Source: Rufibacter latericius
GTDB lineage: Bacteria > Bacteroidota > Bacteroidia > Cytophagales > Hymenobacteraceae
Assembly (NCBI RefSeq): GCF_003721515.1
Contig: NZ_RJJD01000021.1
Location: forward strand, 372,001-436,000
Length of the DNA stretch: 64,000 nt
Direction of reading: 5' to 3'
Part shown: in pieces, positions 1 to 9,095 of the stretch
Layout: each line of letters begins with the position of its first letter
Numbering within the stretch: the stretch's first letter is position 1
Position numbers and translations under genes: made by a program
Notes under the pieces: generated by a model
What the model was told of the DNA's origin: nothing
Seen by the model: only the letters and a program-made list of their open reading frames with translations
Database searches by the model: none

Positions 1-1461
1 GACAAGCTGGTGGCTGACCCGAACAACTTAGCTGCCAACCTGCGCAACTACATCAACGGTTTCTCCGACAGCGCGCGTGAGATCATGGAGTACTTCAAGC
101 TGGAGGAACAGATAAACCGACTGGAGGAAGCCGACCTGCTGTTTCTGGTGGTGAAGCGGTTTCAGGAAATAGACCTGCACCCCACCAAGATCAGCAGCAT
201 GGAGATGGGCTACATCTTCGAAGAATTGATCCGTAAGTTCAGCGAGATATCGAATGAGACTGCTGGGGAGCATTTTACTCCGCGGGAAGTGATCCGTCTG
301 ATGGTGAACCTCCTGTTCCTGAATGACAGAGGTATACTTACGCAGGAGGGTATTGTGAAAACGCTCTATGACGTCTGCGCGGGTACGGGAGGTATGCTTT
401 CTGTGGCTGAGGAGTACTTGAAGGAGCTGAACCCGAAGGCGCGGCTGGAGGTGTTCGGTCAGGAGCTGAACCCAGAGTCCTACGCCATCTGCCGCGCGGA
501 CATGCTCATAAAAGGTCAGAACCCTACTAATATCAAATTGGGCAATTCCCTGTCCAATGATGGTCTGGAGGGGTACACATTTGATTATTGCCTTACCAAC
601 CCGCCGTTTGGCGTGGAGTGGAAGAAGGCGGAGAAACAGATCAAGGCCGAGCACGAGAAAAAAGGATATGACGGTAGATTCGGTGCTGGTCTCCCGCGCA
701 TTAGTGATGGTTCCCTTCTCTTTCTCCAGCACTTAGTCGCCAAGATGAAGCAGAACGGTGAAGGGTCACGTATAGGTATCGTTTTCAACGGTTCTCCGCT
801 GTTCTCTGGTGGTGCTGGCTCTGGTGAGAGTGAGATCCGCAAGTGGATCATAGAGCGTGATATGCTGGAAGCCATAGTGGCACTGCCTGATCAGTTGTTT
901 TATAATACTGGTATCTCCACCTACGTGTGGATGTTGACCAATCGTAAGACCAGAGAGCGCAAGGGCAAGGTGCAGCTCATCAATGCGGTATCCTTCTACG
1001 AGAAGATGCCGAAGAGCTTGGGCAACAAACGGAACGAGATCCGACCCACCCAGATAAAGGACATCACCAAGATCTACGGTGATTTCACCGCTGGCCAATA
1101 CTGCAAGATTTTCCGTAATGAGGACTTCGGCTATAGCCGTATCACCATAGAACGACCGCTCCGCGACGGGAATGGCAACGTGGTGACCGATAATAAAGGC
1201 AACCCCAAGGCGGATTCCTCCCTGCGTGACAGTGAAAACGTACCGCTAACGCAGGACATTGATCAGTACTTCAAAGACGAGGTTCTGCCACACGTGCCAG
1301 ACGCATGGATTGACCACAGCAAGACTAAGGTCGGGTATGAGATCAACTTCACCAAGTACTTCTACCAGTACAAGCCGTTGCGGTCACTGAAGGAGATCCG
1401 TGCCGATATCATGAAGCTGGAGGAAGAGGTTTTCAATGAAGTGGCATCTGTAATTTCGTAG
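1..1461 (+). CDS. hsdM: Type I restriction-modification DNA methyltransferase subunit HsdM (5' end outside the window)
   Basis: N6-adenine DNA methylase that, with HsdS, protects host DNA and, with HsdR, forms the restriction complex. The frame is open back to base 1. The GTG at base 10 is not a convincing start, because the HsdM N-terminal helical domain is only half present, so roughly the first 110 residues lie outside the window. Counting from base 10, the signature FTPREV is at residues 89-94, SAM-binding motif I (DVCAGTGG) at 121-128, and the catalytic NPPF motif at 197-200. All key motifs are intact. It is followed 3 bp later by a DUF4268 gene and then by hsdS and hsdR on the same strand, so this is one operon. 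Family assignment is very secure; the true start cannot be seen. Confidence 0.95.
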   Translation, partial: DKLVADPNNLAANLRNYINGFSDSAREIMEYFKLEEQINRLEEADLLFLVVKRFQEIDLHPTKISSMEMGYIFEELIRKFSEISNETAGEHFTPREVIRLMVNLLFLNDRGILTQEGIVKTLYDVCAGTGGMLSVAEEYLKELNPKARLEVFGQELNPESYAICRADMLIKGQNPTNIKLGNSLSNDGLEGYTFDYCLTNPPFGVEWKKAEKQIKAEHEKKGYDGRFGAGLPRISDGSLLFLQHLVAKMKQNGEGSRIGIVFNGSPLFSGGAGSGESEIRKWIIERDMLEAIVALPDQLFYNTGISTYVWMLTNRKTRERKGKVQLINAVSFYEKMPKSLGNKRNEIRPTQIKDITKIYGDFTAGQYCKIFRNEDFGYSRITIERPLRDGNGNVVTDNKGNPKADSSLRDSENVPLTQDIDQYFKDEVLPHVPDAWIDHSKTKVGYEINFTKYFYQYKPLRSLKEIRADIMKLEEEVFNEVASVIS

Positions 1462-1464
1462 GGT

Positions 1465-2391
1465 ATGGCATTGGGAGCATTGAAAAAGGTGGATGTGCGC
1501 ACCGTCTGGACGCACGAAGCCTATGATTTTACCAACTGGCTGGCCAAGGAAGAAAACCTACAGTTGCTCAGTGACGAGGTAGGGATCAACATAAGTCTGA
1601 TCGACACGGAGGTGTTCGCGGGTAAGTACAAGGTGGATATTTTGGCCGAGGAGGAGGGCACTGACCGCAAAATCATCATCGAGAACCAGTTGGAGTTTAC
1701 AGACCACAGGCACCTAGGCCAGATCATCACCTACGCCTCTGGTTATGACGCCGATATCATCATCTGGATTGTGAAAGGTGTGAACGATGAGCACCTTCAG
1801 GCCATTGAGTGGCTGAACTCCGTGACTAACGCCAAGATCAACTTCTTCTTGATCCAGATAGAAATCTGGCAGATTGATGACAGTAAATACGCGCCCAAGT
1901 TCAACGTGTTTGCTAAACCCAACGAGTGGTCAAAGGTACTGAAAGAGGTGAAAGGCAAGGGTGAATTGAAAGGCACCAAACTCCTCCAGTTGGACTTCTG
2001 GAACAAACTCAAGGAGTACAACAGCACCTCAGGATCGCGCGTACGCTTCACCCGCACACCGCTGGCTCAGCACTGGTATGATCTCAGCATAGGCTCCTCC
2101 CAGTGTCATATTGGGTTGACGGTAAACACGCAGAACAAGACGGTTGGATGCGAGTTGAACATCCATCACTCCAAGGAGCTGTTCAAGAAACTGGAAGCCC
2201 AGAAAGAGGATATTGAGCGTGAGATCGGTCAAGAGCTGGAGTGGATGGAGCTGCCCGAGGGCAAACAGAGCCGTATTAAGCTATCTGAGGACGTGGATAT
2301 CAGTAACCAGAATAATTGGGGAACCGCCTTTAAGTGGCTCAACGATCAGGCTGAGAAATTTCAAAAGGCATTCAGCGGTAGATTATCATGA
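1465..2391 (+). CDS. DUF4268 protein with PD-(D/E)XK nuclease-like N-terminus, in the type I RM operon
   Basis: A 308-residue cytoplasmic protein of the DUF4268 type. The N-terminal half has the layout of a PD-(D/E)XK nuclease fold: V-D-I-L at 57-60 supplies an acidic residue (D58), and E-N-Q at 73-75 occupies the place of the E-x-K motif, so the usual lysine is replaced by glutamine. The stretch HLGQIITYA at 83-91 is typical of this family. The C-terminal half (about 175-300) is the DUF4268 region proper. It lies between hsdM (3 bp gap) and hsdS (ATGA overlap at 2388-2391), so it is translationally coupled to the RM operon. A role as an accessory nuclease or regulator of the RM complex is an inference from that place. 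No experimental function is known to me. Confidence 0.8.
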   Translation: MALGALKKVDVRTVWTHEAYDFTNWLAKEENLQLLSDEVGINISLIDTEVFAGKYKVDILAEEEGTDRKIIIENQLEFTDHRHLGQIITYASGYDADIIIWIVKGVNDEHLQAIEWLNSVTNAKINFFLIQIEIWQIDDSKYAPKFNVFAKPNEWSKVLKEVKGKGELKGTKLLQLDFWNKLKEYNSTSGSRVRFTRTPLAQHWYDLSIGSSQCHIGLTVNTQNKTVGCELNIHHSKELFKKLEAQKEDIEREIGQELEWMELPEGKQSRIKLSEDVDISNQNNWGTAFKWLNDQAEKFQKAFSGRLS

Positions 2392-3737
2392 AGAGATACG
2401 ACAGCTATAAAGATTCACATGTTGAATACCTAGGTGAAATACCTGAGCACTGGGAATTGAAGAAATTGAAATACGTTGCGCAGGTAAACCCATCCAAATC
2501 CAGACTTTTATCTGAGGTTGATCAGGAACAATTTGTGACTTTCCTTCCTATGGAAAAGGTTTCAGAGAACGGTGAGATTGATACTACAATAAAAAAGCCA
2601 ATCAAGGAGCTTGCAAGCGGGTTTACCATCTTTCAGGAAAACGACGTCATTCTAGCCAAGATTACTCCATGTTTTGAAAACGGCAAAGGCGCGTATTTGA
2701 AGAACTTAGGCAGTCCACTAGGGTTTGGATCTACTGAGTTTCATGTACTCAGGGCGCACGATCAGATGGTCTTGAATGAGTACCTATTCTATGTTACGAA
2801 ATCCAACCTTTTTATGGAGCTTGGCGAAGCTTCCATGACAGGTTCTGCTGGTCAGAAACGCGTACCAACCTCCTACTTACAAGAATACCTTCTGCCATAT
2901 CCATCAGATTTAGCTGAGCAGGAAAGTATAGTGCAATTCATCAAAGCGAAAGACTCCCAAATAAGCACACTGATCCAGAAGAAACAGCAGATGATCGCTT
3001 TGCTGGAGGAGGAGAAAACCGCGGTGATCAACGAAGCAGTCACCAAAGGCTTGAACCAAGATGTGCCGATGAAGGAAAGTAAGGTGGAGTGGTTAGGTGT
3101 TGTGCCAGCGCATTGGGAGGTGAAGAGTATTAAAAATATCTGCTCGGTTCGTCAAGGCTTACAAATTCCTATTGAAAATAGAATTTCTGAGCATGTAGAG
3201 GGTTCTTATGAATACATAACTATCAAATCGATAAACAACCCTGAGTCTTATAAGGAATACATTAAGGATCCTTCAGAAAGAGTGATATGCGATCATGATG
3301 ACATATTGGTGGCAAGAACGGGAGCGACTGGTGAGATTATAAAAGGTGTACGCGGGGTATTCCACAATAACTTTTTCTTAGTGGATTATGATAGATCCCA
3401 AGTAACTAAAGACTACCTCTATTATTATTTAAAAAATAGACCGATCAAGGATTACTTGCTATTGGTTGCTGGAACTACAACTATTCCAGATTTGAACCAT
3501 GGAGCTTTTTATTCAACTGTTTTCTTACAACCCCCTTTAGAAGAGCAGCAAGAAATTACTACGTACATTATCTCCAAAATAGAGGAATCAGAACAATTAT
3601 TAGATAAAATGAGGAAAGAGATTTCTCTGCTCCAAGAGTATCGCACCGCGTTGATATCCGAGGCGGTAACAGGTAAGATCGATGTGCGCTATTACCAACC
3701 TGCACAGATTGCGTCATCAGAACTAGAACTAGCATAA
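2388..3737 (+). CDS. hsdS: Type I restriction-modification specificity subunit HsdS
   Basis: A 449-residue DNA-sequence-recognition subunit with two target recognition domains. TRD1 covers about residues 1-190 and TRD2 about 229-410. Each starts with the same signature (VEYLGEIPEHWELK near 12-25; VEWLGVVPAHWEVK in the second half). Each is followed by a conserved helical spacer rich in Gln, Lys and Glu that ends in a TALISEAVTGK-like sequence, the usual internal repeat of HsdS. The start codon overlaps the stop of the DUF4268 gene in an ATGA. hsdR begins 6 bp after its stop. Two different intact TRDs imply a bipartite target sequence. Base use in the two TRDs is more AT-rich than in the flanking genes, as is common for swapped specificity domains. 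Confidence 0.95.
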   Translation: MKRYDSYKDSHVEYLGEIPEHWELKKLKYVAQVNPSKSRLLSEVDQEQFVTFLPMEKVSENGEIDTTIKKPIKELASGFTIFQENDVILAKITPCFENGKGAYLKNLGSPLGFGSTEFHVLRAHDQMVLNEYLFYVTKSNLFMELGEASMTGSAGQKRVPTSYLQEYLLPYPSDLAEQESIVQFIKAKDSQISTLIQKKQQMIALLEEEKTAVINEAVTKGLNQDVPMKESKVEWLGVVPAHWEVKSIKNICSVRQGLQIPIENRISEHVEGSYEYITIKSINNPESYKEYIKDPSERVICDHDDILVARTGATGEIIKGVRGVFHNNFFLVDYDRSQVTKDYLYYYLKNRPIKDYLLLVAGTTTIPDLNHGAFYSTVFLQPPLEEQQEITTYIISKIEESEQLLDKMRKEISLLQEYRTALISEAVTGKIDVRYYQPAQIASSELELA

Positions 3738-3743
3738 CCTACC

Positions 3744-6722
3744 ATGGCAGCAGGAATCCACACCGAGCTTACGTTCGAAGAGGCCATCGAAAGTCACCTC
3801 ATACAGTATGGCGGCTACGAGAAAGGAGACAAACATAACTATAATAAAGAGCTGGCGTTGGACGAGACGGTACTCTTTTCCTTCCTCCAGTCCACTCAAC
3901 CCAAGGAATGGGAGAAGCTCAGCAAGATTCATGGATCTGAGATAGAGAAGAAACTGCTCTACAGGCTTTGTAAGGAGCTGGAGCTGCGCGGCACTTTGGA
4001 TGTTTTACGCAACGGTATCACCGACCTCGGTGTAAAATTCAGGCTGGCCTACTTCCAGCCCGAAAGCGGTTTAAACCCTGACGCTGAGAAAATGTACGCC
4101 ATGAACCAGCTCACTGTCACGCGGCAGGTGAAGTACAGCAAACAAAATGAGAACTCCTTGGATTTGGTGCTTAGTGTGAATGGCCTTCCCGTAGCAACGG
4201 CGGAGCTAAAGAACCAGTTCACTCAGCAGAACGTGGAGCACGCCAAGAAACAGTACATGTATGACCGCGACCCGAAGGAGCTGCTATTCCAGGGAAAGAA
4301 GCGCGCGCTGGTACATTTTGCCGTAGATACTGACGAGGTGTACATGACCACTAAGCTGGACGGTAAGGAGACCCGTTTCCTGCCGTTCAACAAAGGCAAC
4401 AAGCACGCCGCTGGCAATCCCACCAATAAACAGAACGGTTACAAGACAGCTTACCTCTGGGAACAGATATGGAGCAAGGACAGTTGGATGGACATCCTCG
4501 GTAAGTTCGTGCACCTTCAGGTAGAAGATTATGAGAGTGCTGGTAAGAAGTACAAGAAGGAGACCATCATCTTCCCGCGGTACCATCAACTGGAGGTTGT
4601 GCGAAAGGTAGCCCAGAATGCCCGTGACAATGGGGCGGGGAGAAACTACCTGATCCAACACTCGGCGGGTTCAGGCAAGAGCAATTCCATCGCATGGCTG
4701 GCTTACAGGCTCTCCAGTCTGCACAACGTTATGGATGAGCGGGTCTTCGACAGCGTGATCGTGATTACAGACCGTAAGGTGTTGGATCAACAGCTCCAGA
4801 ATACCATCTTCCAGTTTGACCACAAGCAGGGTGTAGTGCAAAAGATAGACAAGGACTCGGCTCAGTTGGCCGACGCGCTCAACGCTGGCTCCAACATCAT
4901 CATCACCACTCTCCAGAAGTTCCCCTTCATATTGGAGCAAGTGAGCGAGTTGCCAGCCAGAAAGTATGCCGTTATACAGGACGAGGCGCACAGCTCCGCG
5001 CACGGTGAGTCCAGCAAGAAAATCAAGGAAATTCTGGCGGCAAAGTCCTTGGAGGAGGCCGAGAGATTCGAAGCTGACCAAGACGGTGAAAACGATGTGG
5101 AAGACGAGATCCGCAAATCCATGACGGCGCGCGGCCAGCAGTCGAACCTGAGCTTCTTCGCCTTTACCGCCACTCCAAAAGAAAAAACCCTGAAAGTCTT
5201 TGGTGAGGTTGGTGCAGATGGTAAGCCCCGTCCGTTTCACCTTTACTCCATGCGACAGGCGATACAGGAGGGTTTCATACACGACGTGCTGAAGAACTAC
5301 ACTACGTACAAGACCTTCTTCCAACTCACCAAGGCCATTGAGGAGGATCCTGCCCTGAACAAGAAGAAAGCCAATAAAGCCATCGGGAAGTTCGTGTCGC
5401 TGCACCCGCACAACCTCGCGCAGAAAACCGAGATCATGGTGGAGCACTTCCGTCAGGTGACATCGAAGAAGATCGGCGGCAAGGCCAAGGCCATGGTGGT
5501 GACGGGTTCGCGCCTCCATGCGGTGCGCTACTACATGGAGTTCCAGCGGTACATCAAGGAGAAGGGCTACTCTGAGATACGCGCACTGGTGGCATTCTCT
5601 GGCAAGGTGCTGGACGGTGGTAACGAATACACCGAGGTCGGCCTGAACAGCATCAAAGAGAAGGAGTTGCCCGAAAAGTTCGGTACTGATGATTATCAGG
5701 TTCTGCTTGTGGCAGACAAGTACCAGACAGGCTTCGATCAGCCGCTGCTGCACACCATGTACGTGGATAAGAAGCTCTCTGGCGTAAAGGCGGTGCAGAC
5801 ACTATCCAGACTCAACCGAACCGCCAAGGGCAAGGAAGACACCTTCGTGCTGGACTTTGCCAACGAGCAGGAGGATATCCTGAACTCTTTCCAGCCCTAC
5901 TACGAGCTAACGACGGTAGAACAGCCCACTGATCCCAACCTGCTTTCCGATCTTATGTACAAGATCCACTCAGCGCAGATCATTTGGAAGTCAGAGATCG
6001 ACATGTTTTGCGAGGCGTACTTCAAGTCAAAAGACCGCGTGAACTCTTTGTTACAAAAGAAACTGAACGCTGCCATTGACCCAGCGGTGGATCGGTTCAA
6101 GGGTCTTCCCACCGAAGAAGAGAAAGAAGACTTTAAGCACACGCTAATCTCGTTTATACGCCTGTATTCTTTCCTCTCCCAGATCATGCCGTTTCAGGAC
6201 ATGGACATGGAGAAGCTCTTTGCGTATGGTCGGCTGTTATACAATAAGTTACCGAAGGCTGGCGCAGGATCAGGTATCCGTTTGGATGATGAGGTGGCAT
6301 TGGAGTACTACCGTATCCAGAAGATCGGCGAGGGCAGCATCGCATTGGAGGATCAAGGGGAGTACGGTCTGAAAGGCACCACTGAGGCAGGTATGCGCGG
6401 CACCAAGGAAGAGGAGGCTCAACTCTCGGAGATCATAAAGTTACTGAACGACCGCTTCGGTACCGATTTCTCGGAGGCAGACAAATTATTTTTCGACCAG
6501 ATCGAGGCTGAGTTGATGCTGGATGAGGAACTGACGGTGCAGGCGCGCAGCAACAGCATGGAAAACTTCAAGTACGGCTTTAATGACAGGTTTTTGAATA
6601 CCGTTATCCAGCGCATGGAGCTAAACCAAGACATCTTCTCCAAGATTATGGACAATGAAGATTTCGCGTCATTGGTGAAGGCTTGGATGCTAAAGAAGGT
6701 TTATAAGAAACTGAACGAGTAA
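3744..6722 (+). CDS. hsdR: Type I restriction endonuclease/translocase subunit HsdR
   Basis: A 992-residue motor and nuclease subunit that translocates DNA and cuts unmodified DNA. The N-terminal HSDR_N nuclease domain has the PD-(D/E)XK residues D140 and E154-x-K156 (in AELKNQF). The SF2 helicase core follows: Walker A GSGKS near 309-313, the DEAH box at 413-416, motif III FTATP near residue 477, and the second RecA lobe with DKYQTGFDQP and QTLSRLNR. The C-terminal part is the helical assembly domain. All motifs required for activity are present and the length is normal for the family. It is the fourth gene of the operon that starts with hsdM, 6 bp after hsdS. Confidence 0.96.
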   Translation: MAAGIHTELTFEEAIESHLIQYGGYEKGDKHNYNKELALDETVLFSFLQSTQPKEWEKLSKIHGSEIEKKLLYRLCKELELRGTLDVLRNGITDLGVKFRLAYFQPESGLNPDAEKMYAMNQLTVTRQVKYSKQNENSLDLVLSVNGLPVATAELKNQFTQQNVEHAKKQYMYDRDPKELLFQGKKRALVHFAVDTDEVYMTTKLDGKETRFLPFNKGNKHAAGNPTNKQNGYKTAYLWEQIWSKDSWMDILGKFVHLQVEDYESAGKKYKKETIIFPRYHQLEVVRKVAQNARDNGAGRNYLIQHSAGSGKSNSIAWLAYRLSSLHNVMDERVFDSVIVITDRKVLDQQLQNTIFQFDHKQGVVQKIDKDSAQLADALNAGSNIIITTLQKFPFILEQVSELPARKYAVIQDEAHSSAHGESSKKIKEILAAKSLEEAERFEADQDGENDVEDEIRKSMTARGQQSNLSFFAFTATPKEKTLKVFGEVGADGKPRPFHLYSMRQAIQEGFIHDVLKNYTTYKTFFQLTKAIEEDPALNKKKANKAIGKFVSLHPHNLAQKTEIMVEHFRQVTSKKIGGKAKAMVVTGSRLHAVRYYMEFQRYIKEKGYSEIRALVAFSGKVLDGGNEYTEVGLNSIKEKELPEKFGTDDYQVLLVADKYQTGFDQPLLHTMYVDKKLSGVKAVQTLSRLNRTAKGKEDTFVLDFANEQEDILNSFQPYYELTTVEQPTDPNLLSDLMYKIHSAQIIWKSEIDMFCEAYFKSKDRVNSLLQKKLNAAIDPAVDRFKGLPTEEEKEDFKHTLISFIRLYSFLSQIMPFQDMDMEKLFAYGRLLYNKLPKAGAGSGIRLDDEVALEYYRIQKIGEGSIALEDQGEYGLKGTTEAGMRGTKEEEAQLSEIIKLLNDRFGTDFSEADKLFFDQIEAELMLDEELTVQARSNSMENFKYGFNDRFLNTVIQRMELNQDIFSKIMDNEDFASLVKAWMLKKVYKKLNE

Positions 6723-6781
6723 TATAAGCCTACTCTTGCAAATAGTTGTACGAATTAATCAAAGTGACATTGTAGTGTTTT

Positions 6782-9046
6782 ATGGAAGACCAAGTTAGAG
6801 AAATGGTATTGAAAAAGCTGGATGGCCTACGCGGTGAATTCCCTATGCCAGATTTAAGGCTTTTTGAATTCATTGCCAAAGTAGAAGGACTGGAGAAACT
6901 TGAATATGTCCTGAATAATCCAGAACTGTTGGCTTCGATATCGAATTTCTCTTCAGTCATTGCCCCGACTTACCTACTGGATTTCTTTAATGACCTTGCA
7001 GAGTTTATCAAACCGAATTCCCATCTGGATCCGTGGGTGACGTTTTCCTCTCCCATAGTATATCAAAAGTCTGACGCTTCCACCGCATTGTGTATTTCAA
7101 CTGGTGAAGCCGCATTGATCAGGGCTATATCACCAGAGGCTGGTCTTAATCTGATTGAAGGCGATCCTGTTGTTCTACTGGGTAAAATCACTTCAAAGTT
7201 TGACTTGATATCATGCTTTTCCCCATTCTTAGGCGGTCAAATTGATGCGCAAGAAATCCTCAAGGCAAGTGGCTTAAAGAAAGTATCGGGTGTCGGGGAG
7301 ATTCTCCTGCTGATGTCCGCTAACTTGCTAACCGATAAAGGGAAAGGTATGTTTCTCTTGCCCCCATCTTTCCTGTTTGACAAGACAGTAAAAGAGAATC
7401 TTGAACGGCAAGGTGTTTTTATCGAGGCAGTGTTTACCATGGTATCGGGATCCTACATGCCACATACCAACATAGCTCCGAGCCTTATAGTATTTTCTAA
7501 AGTGCCTACGCCGAAAACGTTTGTGGCGGAGATATCTAAAGACGCTGAAACCAATAAGGTCATCCTGAACCATTTCAAAACCAAAAAAGATGCAAATGCG
7601 GTGCAGCTAGGTTGTTGGACTGATTTCAAGACTTTTACCTCCCTACAGTCATTGGTATCGGAAAAGGATTTGCAGTCAATGATAAAGCGGATAGGCTTTC
7701 CGCCATTTAAGCTTTCCGACATAACGTTGGCCATCAATATCCTAAAAGGAGATGCGCCAGAGGAAGTTGTCGCATTGGAGAACTGCATCTATTTACCAAG
7801 GGTCGGGAACAGTCTTGTGGTCACCAGTCCACTTTCATTGAAGATTAAGCCTAAGAATTGCTATCAGATTCAGTTGGATGGTAGTGTGGCTAACTCGGCC
7901 TATGTAGCCAAATATTTCAACAGCCTGATAGGGAAAAGACTGCGTGAATCCATGGAGGTGGGAACAAGTATCCGCCAGATACCCAAATCAGCATTAACTG
8001 GTTGCACTATCTACCTTCCTGATGTGCCCACACAGCTCAACCTGATTGAGTTAGACAATAAGATTGATCAGTTCTCTCTTCGATTAGATGAGCTGAAAAG
8101 GGATCTATGGCGGCAGCCTAACTCATATAAAAACATACAGAAGGAGCTGAAGGGCATTAATAATGAAGAGAAACTGGAGCATTGGATTGACAACCTGCCA
8201 TTCCCTATATCCTCCATACTCTGGCGGTATTACGCCACCCAAGACAATGGCCGAAAGGTAGAGCACCTCTTCCACTTCTTTGAGGCATTGTCAGAGTTCC
8301 TGGCGATGATCATGCTTAGCGCGCTGGTACGGGATAAAGAATTCTATAAGAAGGAGAGTCATAAGTGGATTGATACCAACGGTAAGTTTAAGGATTGGTA
8401 TCTAAGGGCAACGTTTGGTAATTGGAACAACCTGACTGCGAATTTATCCAAGGCTACGAGGCAATATTTAACAGACAAAGAGGGCAGCAAGATAATCAAA
8501 AAGGCATTTGGAAACCCATCGGATGGATTTCTAAATATGTTGACCACTAAGCAAGTTGTGGTAATATTGACCGAAGTAGCAGGGTTGAGAAACCAGTGGA
8601 AGGGGCATGGTGGTATTACAAGCGATGAGGAAAATAAACAAAGAGTGCTGCGGTTGGAGCAGTATCTAAATGAGCTGCGTAAACTCATTGCTGATGGTTT
8701 TGATGACGTAAGAATGGTGTCACCACGGGCAGGAGAGCTAGAGAACGGGTTATGGTCATTCCAAGCGAGGGAATTGATCGGAGCAAAGTCTCCGTTCCGA
8801 GAAGTGGAGGTAAAGTCTTTTTTTGGGCTTGACCGTAAAAAGCTTTACCTAGTCCATGGTGAACAACCTACTCCAGTCGAACTGCTTCCGTTTATAAGGT
8901 ACAACGAAGCGTCGAATGCCTGTTATTTCTACACCAGTATTCAAGGAAGTAATGTGCGCTGGGTCTCCTACCATTTTGATGTTAACCCAGAACTGAATGA
9001 GCCGTTAGGGAATGACCTTGCTGATGCCCTAAATTTATTTAAATAG
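6782..9046 (+). CDS. Degenerate N6-adenine methylase/specificity-like protein with C-terminal HEPN-like motif
   Basis: A 754-residue protein 59 bp downstream of hsdR on the same strand. Residues about 30-290 follow the layout of N-6 DNA methylases: a segment like FDLIxxNPPF is present as FDLISCFSPFLGG, and GKGMFLLPPSFLF and SGSYMPHTNIAPSLIVFSK match the downstream strands. There is no SAM-binding GxG motif, and NPPF is changed to CFSPF, so it should be catalytically dead. Residues about 330-460 resemble an HsdS half (IRQIPKSALTGCTIYLPD, then a helical segment). The C-terminal 290 residues hold LRNQWKGHGG, in which R603 and H609 fit the R-x(4-6)-H motif of HEPN ribonucleases. The parts are seen in the sequence. 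A role as an abortive-infection or accessory RM factor is inference. I do not know a named family for the whole. Confidence 0.6.
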   Translation: MEDQVREMVLKKLDGLRGEFPMPDLRLFEFIAKVEGLEKLEYVLNNPELLASISNFSSVIAPTYLLDFFNDLAEFIKPNSHLDPWVTFSSPIVYQKSDASTALCISTGEAALIRAISPEAGLNLIEGDPVVLLGKITSKFDLISCFSPFLGGQIDAQEILKASGLKKVSGVGEILLLMSANLLTDKGKGMFLLPPSFLFDKTVKENLERQGVFIEAVFTMVSGSYMPHTNIAPSLIVFSKVPTPKTFVAEISKDAETNKVILNHFKTKKDANAVQLGCWTDFKTFTSLQSLVSEKDLQSMIKRIGFPPFKLSDITLAINILKGDAPEEVVALENCIYLPRVGNSLVVTSPLSLKIKPKNCYQIQLDGSVANSAYVAKYFNSLIGKRLRESMEVGTSIRQIPKSALTGCTIYLPDVPTQLNLIELDNKIDQFSLRLDELKRDLWRQPNSYKNIQKELKGINNEEKLEHWIDNLPFPISSILWRYYATQDNGRKVEHLFHFFEALSEFLAMIMLSALVRDKEFYKKESHKWIDTNGKFKDWYLRATFGNWNNLTANLSKATRQYLTDKEGSKIIKKAFGNPSDGFLNMLTTKQVVVILTEVAGLRNQWKGHGGITSDEENKQRVLRLEQYLNELRKLIADGFDDVRMVSPRAGELENGLWSFQARELIGAKSPFREVEVKSFFGLDRKKLYLVHGEQPTPVELLPFIRYNEASNACYFYTSIQGSNVRWVSYHFDVNPELNEPLGNDLADALNLFK

Positions 9047-9095
9047 CAGAAAAAATTTCTTTAAAGATATGTGGCTATGGAGCATTATTTGAAAC

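Noticed and set aside
10..12. GTG at base 10 as the start of hsdM
   Set aside because: The frame is open to the window edge and the protein begins in the middle of the usual N-terminal domain, so the real start is outside.
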